A program made the position numbers and the translations under genes. A stretch of DNA of 64,000 bases, taken from assembly GCA_018434325.1 (NCBI GenBank), contig JAHDPO010000018.1, forward strand, positions 1 to 64,000, in the 5' to 3' direction. Position 1 is the stretch's first letter, and every line of letters starts with the position of its first letter. The notes below the pieces were generated by a model, which ran no database searches, was not told the origin of the DNA, and saw only the letters and a list, made by a program, of their open reading frames with translations. This DNA is from Clostridia bacterium (GTDB lineage Bacteria > Bacillota > Peptococcia > DRI-13 > UBA5745). This document shows, one piece after another, positions 25,200 to 32,526 of this stretch.

Positions 25200-25582
25200 G
25201 TGAAATCCGACCTTTCTTGGGGGTCCACCTATGAGGTGACCGTGCAAATTCCTTTGTTTGCTTACGTTTTCGTAGATTTCGACCACCCCCGCTGTGACAA
25301 AGCCGCAATCCGACCACCTCATGTGGAAGTGCGAAAAACGCCCAGCACTGCTGGGCGAAGTGGGCGGCGGGAGGGCGCTTGCGACCACCCGCCTTTATCC
25401 TGCTCTTTTTTCGACCGTGGGGAGAGCTGCCGGATTCGGGGTGCAGAGAGCCTTTTCCCAACGCTCGGCACAAAGCCCTCACGTTGTCGTTTGGGGCGGG
25501 ATGGGTGCATGGATGCCACCCCGCCTGTCAAAGCGGCACACAGGGGCGAACAGGGGGCAACGCTGGGGAGCAGGCGGGCGCC
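25200..25582. other. Candidate origin of transfer (oriT) region
   Basis: A 383-bp GC-rich spacer without a convincing gene, directly upstream of mobC and the relaxase, where oriT is expected. It holds a perfect 19-nt palindrome, cgcccagcactgctgggcg (25339-25357), and a further interrupted dyad around gggtgcatggatgccaccc near 25503-25521. It also holds several G- or C-rich runs. No nick-site consensus can be asserted for this relaxase type, so the call rests on position and structure. Confidence 0.5.
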
Positions 25583-25849
25583 TTAATGTGCCACCCTGTC
25601 CTGTGCATCGTCAGCGGCAGCAGCGGCTTTCTCTTTTTCCTTCTGCTTTTTGGACGAAGCGGTGGCGGGAGCATTCTCGCAGCCCTCGTCAATATATTCC
25701 CGGACGGAAGACGGAACGTATTTTTCATAGAGCTTTTGCAGAGAATCGCAAAGCTCCTGCTCCAAATCTGCATCCTTTTTCTCCATGTAGCGCTTCACCG
25801 CACGAAGCTTTTCGCCGTCCATTTGAACGGTAATGCTTTCTTTTTTCAT
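25583..25849 (-). CDS. Small ICE protein, DUF6103-like
   Basis: An 88-residue protein. An N-terminal strand-helix (ESITVQMDGEKLRAVKRYM) resembles a ribbon-helix-helix regulator. It is followed by KKDADLEQELCDSLQKLYEK and a Lys/Ala-rich C-terminal tail. I recall this pattern as the clostridial family DUF6103, function unknown. The start ATG at 25849 follows AAGGAGGG. It borders the oriT spacer, which fits a small DNA-binding accessory role, but this is inference. Confidence 0.65.
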   Translation of the reverse strand: MKKESITVQMDGEKLRAVKRYMEKKDADLEQELCDSLQKLYEKYVPSSVREYIDEGCENAPATASSKKQKEKEKAAAAADDAQDRVAH

Positions 25850-25862
25850 CTGATTGCCCTCC

Positions 25863-26249
25863 TTAAAATCGAAATCCCATAAAGGTAAAGCCGGGGTCCA
25901 GCTCCGGGTCCAGCTCCGGTTCCAGCCCGGTGAATTCGGGAATGTCAGCAAAAAGCTGGCTGTATTCCGCGATTTTACTCTTGCCCAGCGAGGTGAAGTT
26001 ACCGTTACGGGTGGTGTCGCAGATAAAAAACGGACCGCAGATAATGTCCGCGCCCAGCCGCCTGTTGGGCGGCATTCCGTTTAATTTTCCTTCCTCATTG
26101 CAGACGGCAACGCAGCCGTTTGGAAAGCTGATGCATTCAATCAGGCCGCCCACCTCCGCCTGCAGGCTGGCAAGGTCATTTTGAATTTCCTTGACCTGGG
26201 GCGCCTGCCCCGGCTCAATTTTGAGTACCTTAATCTTCTTTTCGCTCAT
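25863..26249 (-). CDS. DUF3846 domain protein
   Basis: A 128-residue protein of the DUF3846 type common on plasmids, phages and ICEs. It has KVLKIEPGQAPQVKEIQNDL, then VGGLIECISFPNGCVAVCNEEGK and the conserved NRRLGADIICGPFFICDT. The C-terminus contains a short ELDP repeat and ends FTFMGFRF. The family function is unknown; many occur with ArdA-like genes. GAAGGAATG precedes the ATG. Confidence 0.8.
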   Translation of the reverse strand: MSEKKIKVLKIEPGQAPQVKEIQNDLASLQAEVGGLIECISFPNGCVAVCNEEGKLNGMPPNRRLGADIICGPFFICDTTRNGNFTSLGKSKIAEYSQLFADIPEFTGLEPELDPELDPGFTFMGFRF

Positions 26250-26273
26250 AAAACCATTCCTTCCTTCTTAAAT

Positions 26274-27782
26274 TCATGGCAGATAACTTCTCGGATTCTG
26301 CTTTACACCGTTCACCCGCACCTCAAAGTGCAGATGGTTTCCGGTGCTGCGCCCGGTGGAACCCACCTTGGCAACGGTTTCCCCGGCTTTCACGGTTTGC
26401 CCCTCACGGACAAGGATTTGGGAGCAGTGACCGTATAAGGTGACCAGCCCGCCGCCGTGGTCAATGGTGAGATAATAGCCGTAGCCGGTGCTGCCATAGA
26501 CCACGGTTTTCACTGTTCCCGCCTGTGCCGCACGGATGGAGGTGCCCTTGGATGCGCCGAGATCAATACCGGAATGCCCTGCCCACGCGCCGGTGATGGG
26601 GTCTGTCCTGCCGCCGAATTCAGAGGTCACCATGGAGCGCCAGTTCTTACCCAGCGGAGAAATCAAGCCGGAGGCGGAGGCTTCCGGCACTTCCGCGTAG
26701 GGTCTTGCATACAGAACCTGCTTGCCGGAATCAAACAAATCCCGGTAGACGACCTGTCCTTTCGAGGAGGATGCGTCCACCACCTTGCCGTCCCCGGCGT
26801 AGATGCCAACGTGGGTAATGTTCATGAAGCGGCCGTTGGGCTTGTGGCTCCAGAACACCAAATCACCGGGAGCAAGGCTGGATTTTGGAATCGTCAGCCC
26901 GTTGTCCACGCAGTATTTGCCCTGCGCCGCAGCCGTGCCAGGCAGATTTACCCCCAGCTTTTTGTACACCCACTGCACAAGATAGCTGCAGTCGGTGTAG
27001 CTGCCCTGTCCGCGAAGCTCCTGCGAATAAGGGTCGCCAAGGCGGGAAAGCCCCAGCCGGACAGCCTGTGCACCCGCTTCTCCGACAGGCAAATCAGAAT
27101 AAAAACCGTCCATCTGATCCGGCGTCCAGTCCTCCCACAGCCCGGAATTGTCATCTTCCATGGGCGCGCCAGTGCCGTATCGGGCGCGGTAATAGATTTC
27201 ATTGGCGTTGGCCTGATCCTCATAAGTGACGGCTCTGCCGAACAGCGCGCGGATGTTGTTGTAGACAGCGGGCAGAGAGGTGATGGGTACGGCTACGGTA
27301 TAGGTTTCTTCCGAGGTGGTGCCGTCGCCGTTCTCCACGGTGCGGGTGCGTTCCTCATACGTCACAAAGCAGTCCACATAGCGCCGGTGTTCCAGTCGGG
27401 AGGGGGACGCTGCGCCGAAGAACAGAGAATAAAAAATTGCCTTGACCCGGTAATTGTCAAGGCTGTCGCCGTCCTCCATCTCTGCGTTCACGTTATCGAT
27501 GGCATTGTCTATGAGGGTGAAGCTCTGGCGCATATCCCCGATGTATTCCCGGTACTCCGCAGGCATACTCGCCGGAATGACACCGCCGTGAAAGCACAGC
27601 TCCACGGCGGTGTTGTTGTGGTTGGTAGTGCCAGAAAGCAAGGAGCAGACCAGCACGACAACCAAAATCAGCGGGGACAGGACGGCGGCAATGATCCAGC
27701 CGATGGTTTTTCGGGTGCGTTCATCCGAGAGCGCGGTAGCGGCGGCTTTTACAACAGCTGCGATGGTTGCGGGATCTGCCAT
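26274..27782 (-). CDS. Bifunctional cell-wall hydrolase, NlpC/P60 plus M23 (VirB1-like)
   Basis: A 502-residue transfer-associated wall hydrolase. A membrane segment (residues 28-50) anchors it. A domain of about 200 residues without a recognised family follows. Then comes an NlpC/P60 cysteine peptidase (YTDCSYLVQWVYKKLG with the catalytic Cys, and ITHVGIYAG with the His) and a C-terminal LytM/M23 metallopeptidase (HSGIDLGASKGT, then LYGHCSQI and NHLHFEVRV). It would open peptidoglycan for the mating channel. It sits between VirB4-side genes and the mobilisation genes, as in related ICEs. All M23 zinc ligands look intact. Confidence 0.9.
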   Translation of the reverse strand: MADPATIAAVVKAAATALSDERTRKTIGWIIAAVLSPLILVVVLVCSLLSGTTNHNNTAVELCFHGGVIPASMPAEYREYIGDMRQSFTLIDNAIDNVNAEMEDGDSLDNYRVKAIFYSLFFGAASPSRLEHRRYVDCFVTYEERTRTVENGDGTTSEETYTVAVPITSLPAVYNNIRALFGRAVTYEDQANANEIYYRARYGTGAPMEDDNSGLWEDWTPDQMDGFYSDLPVGEAGAQAVRLGLSRLGDPYSQELRGQGSYTDCSYLVQWVYKKLGVNLPGTAAAQGKYCVDNGLTIPKSSLAPGDLVFWSHKPNGRFMNITHVGIYAGDGKVVDASSSKGQVVYRDLFDSGKQVLYARPYAEVPEASASGLISPLGKNWRSMVTSEFGGRTDPITGAWAGHSGIDLGASKGTSIRAAQAGTVKTVVYGSTGYGYYLTIDHGGGLVTLYGHCSQILVREGQTVKAGETVAKVGSTGRSTGNHLHFEVRVNGVKQNPRSYLP

Positions 27783-27786
27783 GCCG

Positions 27787-28290
27787 TCACCACCATTTCA
27801 GACCGCCAAAGCCGAATAGACTCTGCTGTTCCGGCTCCGGCTCACTCTCCATGAGCTGCTCGGTATAGTCCACCGCCTGCTCCAGAACAGCGGGATCAAA
27901 GCCCGCGGTTTCGTAGCCCTCACGGATGGTGTTGTAGTAATAGTCCGAGGGGTAGCCCAAGCGATGCCCCGGCGTCATGACATAGACCATGGCGGACACC
28001 GTCTGGCCATCCAGCGGCAGCTCCATGGTTTCCTTGTCGTAGAACCGGGGAAAGCCCTCGTAAAGATCCAGCGTCGCCTCGTCCTTTGGCGTAATTTTCC
28101 AAAGCAGAACAGGGACAGAGGAGCCCTCGCAGGGCTCAATGGTGGCGACGGCTCCGTTTCGGCCGCCCCGGAACACAAGGGCATAATTCTTGATTTCGGA
28201 TGCTCCCACCACCTTGGCGGAGGGGCACCGGTGCGCCATCTGCGGCAGATTGAGGTTGCTGCCATAGGCAATATACAGTTTATTTTTCAT
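27787..28290 (-). CDS. Gamma-glutamylcyclotransferase-like (AIG2/GGCT) protein
   Basis: A 167-residue protein with the GGCT fold signature YIAYGSNLNLPQM at the N-terminus and the catalytic Glu expected in LDLYEGFP, followed by YDKETMEL and AMVYVM. GGCT enzymes cleave gamma-glutamyl amides with release of 5-oxoproline. The start is the ATG at 28290 after GGGAG. The gene lies 13 bp downstream of an amidoligase, a pairing known from amidoligase neighbourhoods. The tail EQQSLFGFGGLKWW contains a QxSLF element resembling a sliding-clamp-binding peptide. Confidence 0.82.
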   Translation of the reverse strand: MKNKLYIAYGSNLNLPQMAHRCPSAKVVGASEIKNYALVFRGGRNGAVATIEPCEGSSVPVLLWKITPKDEATLDLYEGFPRFYDKETMELPLDGQTVSAMVYVMTPGHRLGYPSDYYYNTIREGYETAGFDPAVLEQAVDYTEQLMESEPEPEQQSLFGFGGLKWW

Positions 28291-28303
28291 ACGCTTCTCC
28301 CTT

Positions 28304-29341
28304 CTACATGGACATAGTAAAAGCGGGGGACTGTTCGTCCTCCGCTTCCATAATAGGTTCCGGCACCGCTTCTTCCAGGGGAGCCTGTGTCTGTTGACGC
28401 TCCGCCTCACGTTTCTCCCGCAGCCGTTCCTTTTGCCTTTGAGCCTGTGCCGGGTCTTTCCACGCAATGCAGCCCTCCAGATGATCCAGCAGATGCTTAC
28501 GGGCAGTTTTGAACTCATCCCCGATCATACCGAGGCGCAGAAGCCACACCCGGAAGGTGTATTTTTCATTGCTGGACTGTGTTTTCGTAGGACTTGCCGA
28601 CCGCTGGTTGAGCGCCTGCGCAGTTATGGCAAGACAGAACTGGATGTATGCCTTGATTTTTCCGGCGTGTAAATCTCCGTTGAACGCCCGGAACTCCACC
28701 GTGCCCTTCTGGAACACGCTGTGCAGATTCAGGCAGTGGTAGCGGCTGTGGTGGTAATGCTCCCGGCTGCCGTCCCCGCCGTTATACCAGAGACTTTTCA
28801 GCCGGTCGAGGGTGGCGGGCTTCTGCCGGTTGAGCTGCTCCAAAAAAGCGGGGTCAATTTTCTGGCAGTAGTGGCTTTCCCTCCCACGCGAAACCTTTAA
28901 CGCCTTGTAAATCATATCCTCCTTGGCCGCCATGATGTTGACCAGATTGCGGAGGTGGGGTGCGTCAAAGGGCGCGGTGTTGATGTGAATGTGGATGCCA
29001 CAGGAGGAATTTACAAACGCCCCGGCCTCCCGGAGCCTGCGGATCAGCTCCTGCACCGTTTCGATATCCCCATACTGGCAGATGGGGCTGACCACCTCCA
29101 CGCTGTAGTTCCTATCGGCGCTGACCTTTCTGCGCCCCTCCTTCCGCTGGCAGTCCAGACTGCCGTCGCTCATGACCTTCCATTTGCGCCCTGTGGTATC
29201 CCTTGCGAAATAGGTGTCATAGAAGCTGCCCTCATATTCTTTTGTGGTGCCGAAATATTCGGCAATGACCTCGGCAGCGCGGCTTCTGGTAAGCCCGGTC
29301 ATTTCAATTTCAATTCCGAAATCCTGACCCTGTATCTCCAT
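28304..29341 (-). CDS. Amidoligase family enzyme (GCS/glutamine-synthetase-like fold)
   Basis: A 345-residue putative amidoligase that would form an amide or gamma-glutamyl bond using ATP. FGIEIEMTG carries the first acidic metal-binding pair. CGIHIHINT is the central His motif, TVEFRAFNGDLH the C-terminal Glu/Arg motif, and SVEVVSPIC lies between them. A charged helical tail ends in EQSPAFTMSM, one of the shared Met-rich tails. GAGGTGAG precedes the ATG. It pairs with the GGCT gene, which could reverse or trim its product. The substrate, peptide or metabolite, is unknown. Confidence 0.83.
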   Translation of the reverse strand: MEIQGQDFGIEIEMTGLTRSRAAEVIAEYFGTTKEYEGSFYDTYFARDTTGRKWKVMSDGSLDCQRKEGRRKVSADRNYSVEVVSPICQYGDIETVQELIRRLREAGAFVNSSCGIHIHINTAPFDAPHLRNLVNIMAAKEDMIYKALKVSRGRESHYCQKIDPAFLEQLNRQKPATLDRLKSLWYNGGDGSREHYHHSRYHCLNLHSVFQKGTVEFRAFNGDLHAGKIKAYIQFCLAITAQALNQRSASPTKTQSSNEKYTFRVWLLRLGMIGDEFKTARKHLLDHLEGCIAWKDPAQAQRQKERLREKREAERQQTQAPLEEAVPEPIMEAEDEQSPAFTMSM

Positions 29342-29354
29342 TTACTCACCTCCT

Positions 29355-29834
29355 TTACCACATCCTGTGCTGCAGGGTCAGGTCTTTTTCCTGAGACAGC
29401 CCCGCCAGCTCTGCAGCGGAATTGATGAAGCCGCACAGCCGTTCCCTGCGCCATGTGTCAATGAGATACCGTCCGCATTCCTCGTTGAGCGCATTGATTT
29501 TCAGCACCGCATCCCGCACACACTCTGAAACGGCAGCAGGATCGCCCTGTGCCAAGGTGAGATCGTCAATGTAGTCATCCAGAATCTGCCCCATGAGAGA
29601 CACATCCTCCGGGGTATAGTGGTAGCTCCCGGCGTAGGGATCGGGGTATTCCTTGCCGTCCATGCAGCACCGGAGCTGCTCCAAAATGGCGGGGCGTTCG
29701 TCACAGTCCGCTTTCTGGTACTTCTCCATAAACGCTAAAAGATCCGCTTCCCGGTTGGGTGTGTAGCGGATAAAGGACAGCATATCTTCGAGGAGTCCTG
29801 ATTTGTTTTCTTTCTGCTGTTGCAGTCTGTTCAT
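29355..29834 (-). CDS. Hypothetical helical ICE protein
   Basis: A 159-residue soluble, acidic, largely helical protein of no family known to me. It has a leading NRLQQQKENKSGLLEDML helix, a CDERPAILEQLRCCMDGKE segment with a Cys pair, and a long C-terminal helix bundle ending HRMW. The start is the ATG at 29834, 7 bp after AAAGGAG. It lies 13 bp ahead of the amidoligase gene and 19 bp behind virB4, so it is co-transcribed with them. Confidence 0.6.
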   Translation of the reverse strand: MNRLQQQKENKSGLLEDMLSFIRYTPNREADLLAFMEKYQKADCDERPAILEQLRCCMDGKEYPDPYAGSYHYTPEDVSLMGQILDDYIDDLTLAQGDPAAVSECVRDAVLKINALNEECGRYLIDTWRRERLCGFINSAAELAGLSQEKDLTLQHRMW

Positions 29835-29853
29835 GATTTTTCTCCTTTCCATG

Positions 29854-31686
29854 TTATCTGCCGCCCGCCGTTCCGAACAATTTCTCCTTATATGCCGGAG
29901 CGTGAACCGCGAGGTTATACCGCTCAATGCCGCATTTGTAGAGGCAGACACCGCGCTGGGGAAAGCGGATCAGGTTGTATTCGCTTTCTTCCAGCTGGAG
30001 GGAGTCGATATAGAACCGCTTGTCGATGTTGCCTGCGTTGAACAGAAACGCATGAGACGGAATGGAAAACAGCGGCTTGGTCAATTCGCGGATGTGCTCA
30101 ATATTGAAGTCCTCCAAGTTCTGTGACGAAAGAATAACCGCCGATTCCTTCTTGCGCACACGCTTCATGAAATTGCGGATGTATTCAATGGCTGTCAGGT
30201 TCGTGAGGAACAGATACAACTCGTCAATGGAGGCGGCGGTGTTCCCCTCGGTCAGAAGCTTGTCGCTCATGAAGGACAGAACATTGAACAGCAGGGCGTT
30301 TTTCACGTTCCGACTGGCCTGGAGCAAGCCTTTTACTCCGAACACAATAAAGCGGTCGGAGGTTACGTTGGTGTGGCCGTTGAAAAACTGACTTTCCGCG
30401 CCCATGCACATGGAGTGAAGCCCCAGCAGGATTTCCTGCAAAAGCTCCGGCGGGTAGAGCTGGTATTTGGTTTTGTCGTAGCCCTTGTACTCGGCTTCAA
30501 TCAGGGCATAGAGGTCGGACAAAATGGGGTAGTCCGTGGCGGCAAGGCTCTTGAAATCGGTGCGGTCGCTGATTCCGAACTGTTCGTACAGCTTGCCCAG
30601 CATGATTTCAATGGCGTCAATGTGGCGGTCGGAAAAATCTTTGTAGCACCGGAAGAAATCCTTGAGAAAGCTGATGTGCTGACTGAGCTTGGTGGACTGG
30701 CGGAACGCCTGGGGCGCGTCGGTGTCCTCCGGGCTGCCGCCCTCGTCCCATGTTTTCGGCTCCAGCGGGTTGATCCGGTACCGGCCCGACATGAGATCAA
30801 TGAAACAGCCGCCGAGGTTTTCCGCCAGCTCCACATATTCGTGCTCTGGATCAAGGCACAGAACCGACTTGCCCGATTCGAGGATATTGCAGAGAATGAG
30901 CTTTAACAGGTAGCTCTTGCCTTGGCCGGAGTTACCGAGTATCAGGACATTGGCGTTGGTTTTGTCATCGTCGCGCTTGTCAAAATCCGCAATGATATTG
31001 GAGCCGAACTTATCCCTGCCGAGGTAAAAGCCGTGAGGGTCGGTCTTACCGCTGTAGTTGAAAGGATAGAGGTTTGCCACGGAGCTTGCGGGCAGCACCC
31101 GTTCAAACTGGCTGGCGAACACATTCCAGCCAGCGGGGCCTACGGCGAGAAAACCCTCCCGCTGGCGCAGCATGAGCCGGTCCACATTGAGCTTGGAGCG
31201 CACCAGCTCGGTGAGCACATCGGTCTGGAGCAGCTTCAGCGCATCGGAATCGTGAGCGGTCAGCTCGATAAAAACAGCGCAGTGCAGAAGCGGCTCCCGA
31301 TTCCGGTGCATGGAGGAGACCAGCGTCACTACATCCTGCAGATTGCTTTCGGCGGTGACGGTCTGCTGGAGATCGTTGGTACTGCTCTTATCCATGCGAT
31401 TTTTGTTGGCGGCATTGTGGATGATCTTCTTTTCCTCGGCCGCCGTTACCTGACGGGTGTAGATGCGCAGGGTCACGCCGTCCTTTTCTCCGAGGTGGCG
31501 CAGGATGGCCTGTTCCTCGGTAGCTGTGGGATATTCCCGCAGCACCCACACACAGCGGTAGGTGTTGCCGCATATGAAGTGGTCGGTGTTGAATTTGATG
31601 ATGCCCGGAGCGATCATGTCAAGGAAATCCTTGATTTTTGCATCCTCCTGCGGCACTGATTTTTCTCTTTTTCTGTTTTTACTCAC
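29854..31686 (-). CDS. VirB4/TraE-type conjugation ATPase
   Basis: A 610-residue T4SS motor ATPase acting at the base of the channel. Walker A is GNSGQGKSY near residue 250. Walker B is within SVLCLDPEHEYVEL or the later acidic strand, and VILSSQNLEDFN is a conserved C-terminal block. It is shorter than many VirB4 proteins (about 780), and part of the usual N-terminal region may be supplied by the 195-residue product encoded just upstream. The GTG start at 31686 overlaps the end of that gene (GGTGAGTAA). Membrane anchoring probably comes from PrgI. Confidence 0.9.
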   Translation of the reverse strand: MSKNRKREKSVPQEDAKIKDFLDMIAPGIIKFNTDHFICGNTYRCVWVLREYPTATEEQAILRHLGEKDGVTLRIYTRQVTAAEEKKIIHNAANKNRMDKSSTNDLQQTVTAESNLQDVVTLVSSMHRNREPLLHCAVFIELTAHDSDALKLLQTDVLTELVRSKLNVDRLMLRQREGFLAVGPAGWNVFASQFERVLPASSVANLYPFNYSGKTDPHGFYLGRDKFGSNIIADFDKRDDDKTNANVLILGNSGQGKSYLLKLILCNILESGKSVLCLDPEHEYVELAENLGGCFIDLMSGRYRINPLEPKTWDEGGSPEDTDAPQAFRQSTKLSQHISFLKDFFRCYKDFSDRHIDAIEIMLGKLYEQFGISDRTDFKSLAATDYPILSDLYALIEAEYKGYDKTKYQLYPPELLQEILLGLHSMCMGAESQFFNGHTNVTSDRFIVFGVKGLLQASRNVKNALLFNVLSFMSDKLLTEGNTAASIDELYLFLTNLTAIEYIRNFMKRVRKKESAVILSSQNLEDFNIEHIRELTKPLFSIPSHAFLFNAGNIDKRFYIDSLQLEESEYNLIRFPQRGVCLYKCGIERYNLAVHAPAYKEKLFGTAGGR

Positions 31687-32266
31687 CGAAAATCACCCAC
31701 CTTTCTCCGTCATAATCCTCGTATTGTTCCGTTGTGACATTCTGCTCATAATAGACACCCAGCAGGCGCTTGATGTCCGATTCACCCGCCTTGCGCACCG
31801 TGAAGCCCTGATCCTTAAGGCTCTTTTCGATGCGGGAGAGGTAGGGCTGAACATCGCGTTCCTTTTCATTTCTCAGCCGGATGATGATTAGAAATTCCCT
31901 TGCCGTTGCCATCTGCACCTGCATACGGTCAAGGGCGGTCTGATCCTGTGCCAGCAGTTTTCGGATGACAGGATTCTGCTCGGCATCCATTCTTGCTTTG
32001 AGATAACTCTTATTGTCCTCGAAGTTTTCCCGGCTGTTCAGGCACAGCATTTCAATTTCAGCAATGCCCTTGAGAACATTCATAAGAGCGTAGATTCTTG
32101 CCCCCACGCTGCTCTCAGACAAAACACTGATATTGGTCGGTTTAATCATAAAAAACACCAGCTCACCGTGGGGCGTTACAAGGCTGTGGGCGGTGATGCC
32201 ATCAATGCCCATGAGCTGGCGGGTGGAGGCTTTTTCTCTGGCCTCCTGTTTCTTTTTTCTGTTCAT
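31679..32266 (-). CDS. Hypothetical VirB4-associated transfer protein
   Basis: A 195-residue soluble protein with a Lys-rich start, TAHSLVTPHGELVFFMIKPTN, and a long helix pair (SYLKARMDAEQNPVIRKLL). The strand LVFFMIKP and the helical arrangement resemble the N-terminal domain of VirB4 proteins, but I could not match it firmly. The start is the ATG at 32266, preceded by GGAGGGG; the gene begins 2 bp after the PrgI stop and overlaps virB4 by 8 bp. Order PrgI - this protein - VirB4 suggests a role at the inner-membrane platform. Confidence 0.6.
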   Translation of the reverse strand: MNRKKKQEAREKASTRQLMGIDGITAHSLVTPHGELVFFMIKPTNISVLSESSVGARIYALMNVLKGIAEIEMLCLNSRENFEDNKSYLKARMDAEQNPVIRKLLAQDQTALDRMQVQMATAREFLIIIRLRNEKERDVQPYLSRIEKSLKDQGFTVRKAGESDIKRLLGVYYEQNVTTEQYEDYDGERWVIFGE

Positions 32267-32268
32267 AT

Positions 32269-32526
32269 TCATCCCCTCCATTCGTAGGTCTGCTGCTTGC
32301 CAAAGAAGAAAGCGACGGCGTAGCGGATAAAGTCAAGGATGCTCACATCCTCGAAGCGGATGGATAAAAAGGCATAGACCGCCGTCAGAACAATGGGCGG
32401 CAGCCAGCCCAGCCGGGAGAGGGCAAAGACAGAAATCAGGCATTCGATGCCGATGATTCCGATGTCCCGCAGATCCCACAGCCACAGGGTCGCCTTTGAT
32501 TTTAAGTTGTCGGGGTAGATGTACAT
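32269..32526 (-). CDS. PrgI family (VirB3-like) membrane protein
   Basis: An 85-residue membrane protein with two adjacent hydrophobic segments (GIIGIECLISVFAL and PPIVLTAVYAFLSI) followed by an aromatic C-terminal helix and QTYEWRG. Length, topology and its position directly before virB4 match the PrgI/VirB3 proteins of Gram-positive T4SS, which anchor VirB4. GGAGGGATC precedes the ATG. Its first 25 bp overlap the 3' end of the methylase gene. Confidence 0.82.
   Translation of the reverse strand: MYIYPDNLKSKATLWLWDLRDIGIIGIECLISVFALSRLGWLPPIVLTAVYAFLSIRFEDVSILDFIRYAVAFFFGKQQTYEWRG

Noticed and set aside
26457-27854. A 465-codon plus-strand open frame
   Set aside because: Antisense to the NlpC/P60-M23 gene, whose catalytic motifs are intact; low-complexity His/Gly/Arg product.
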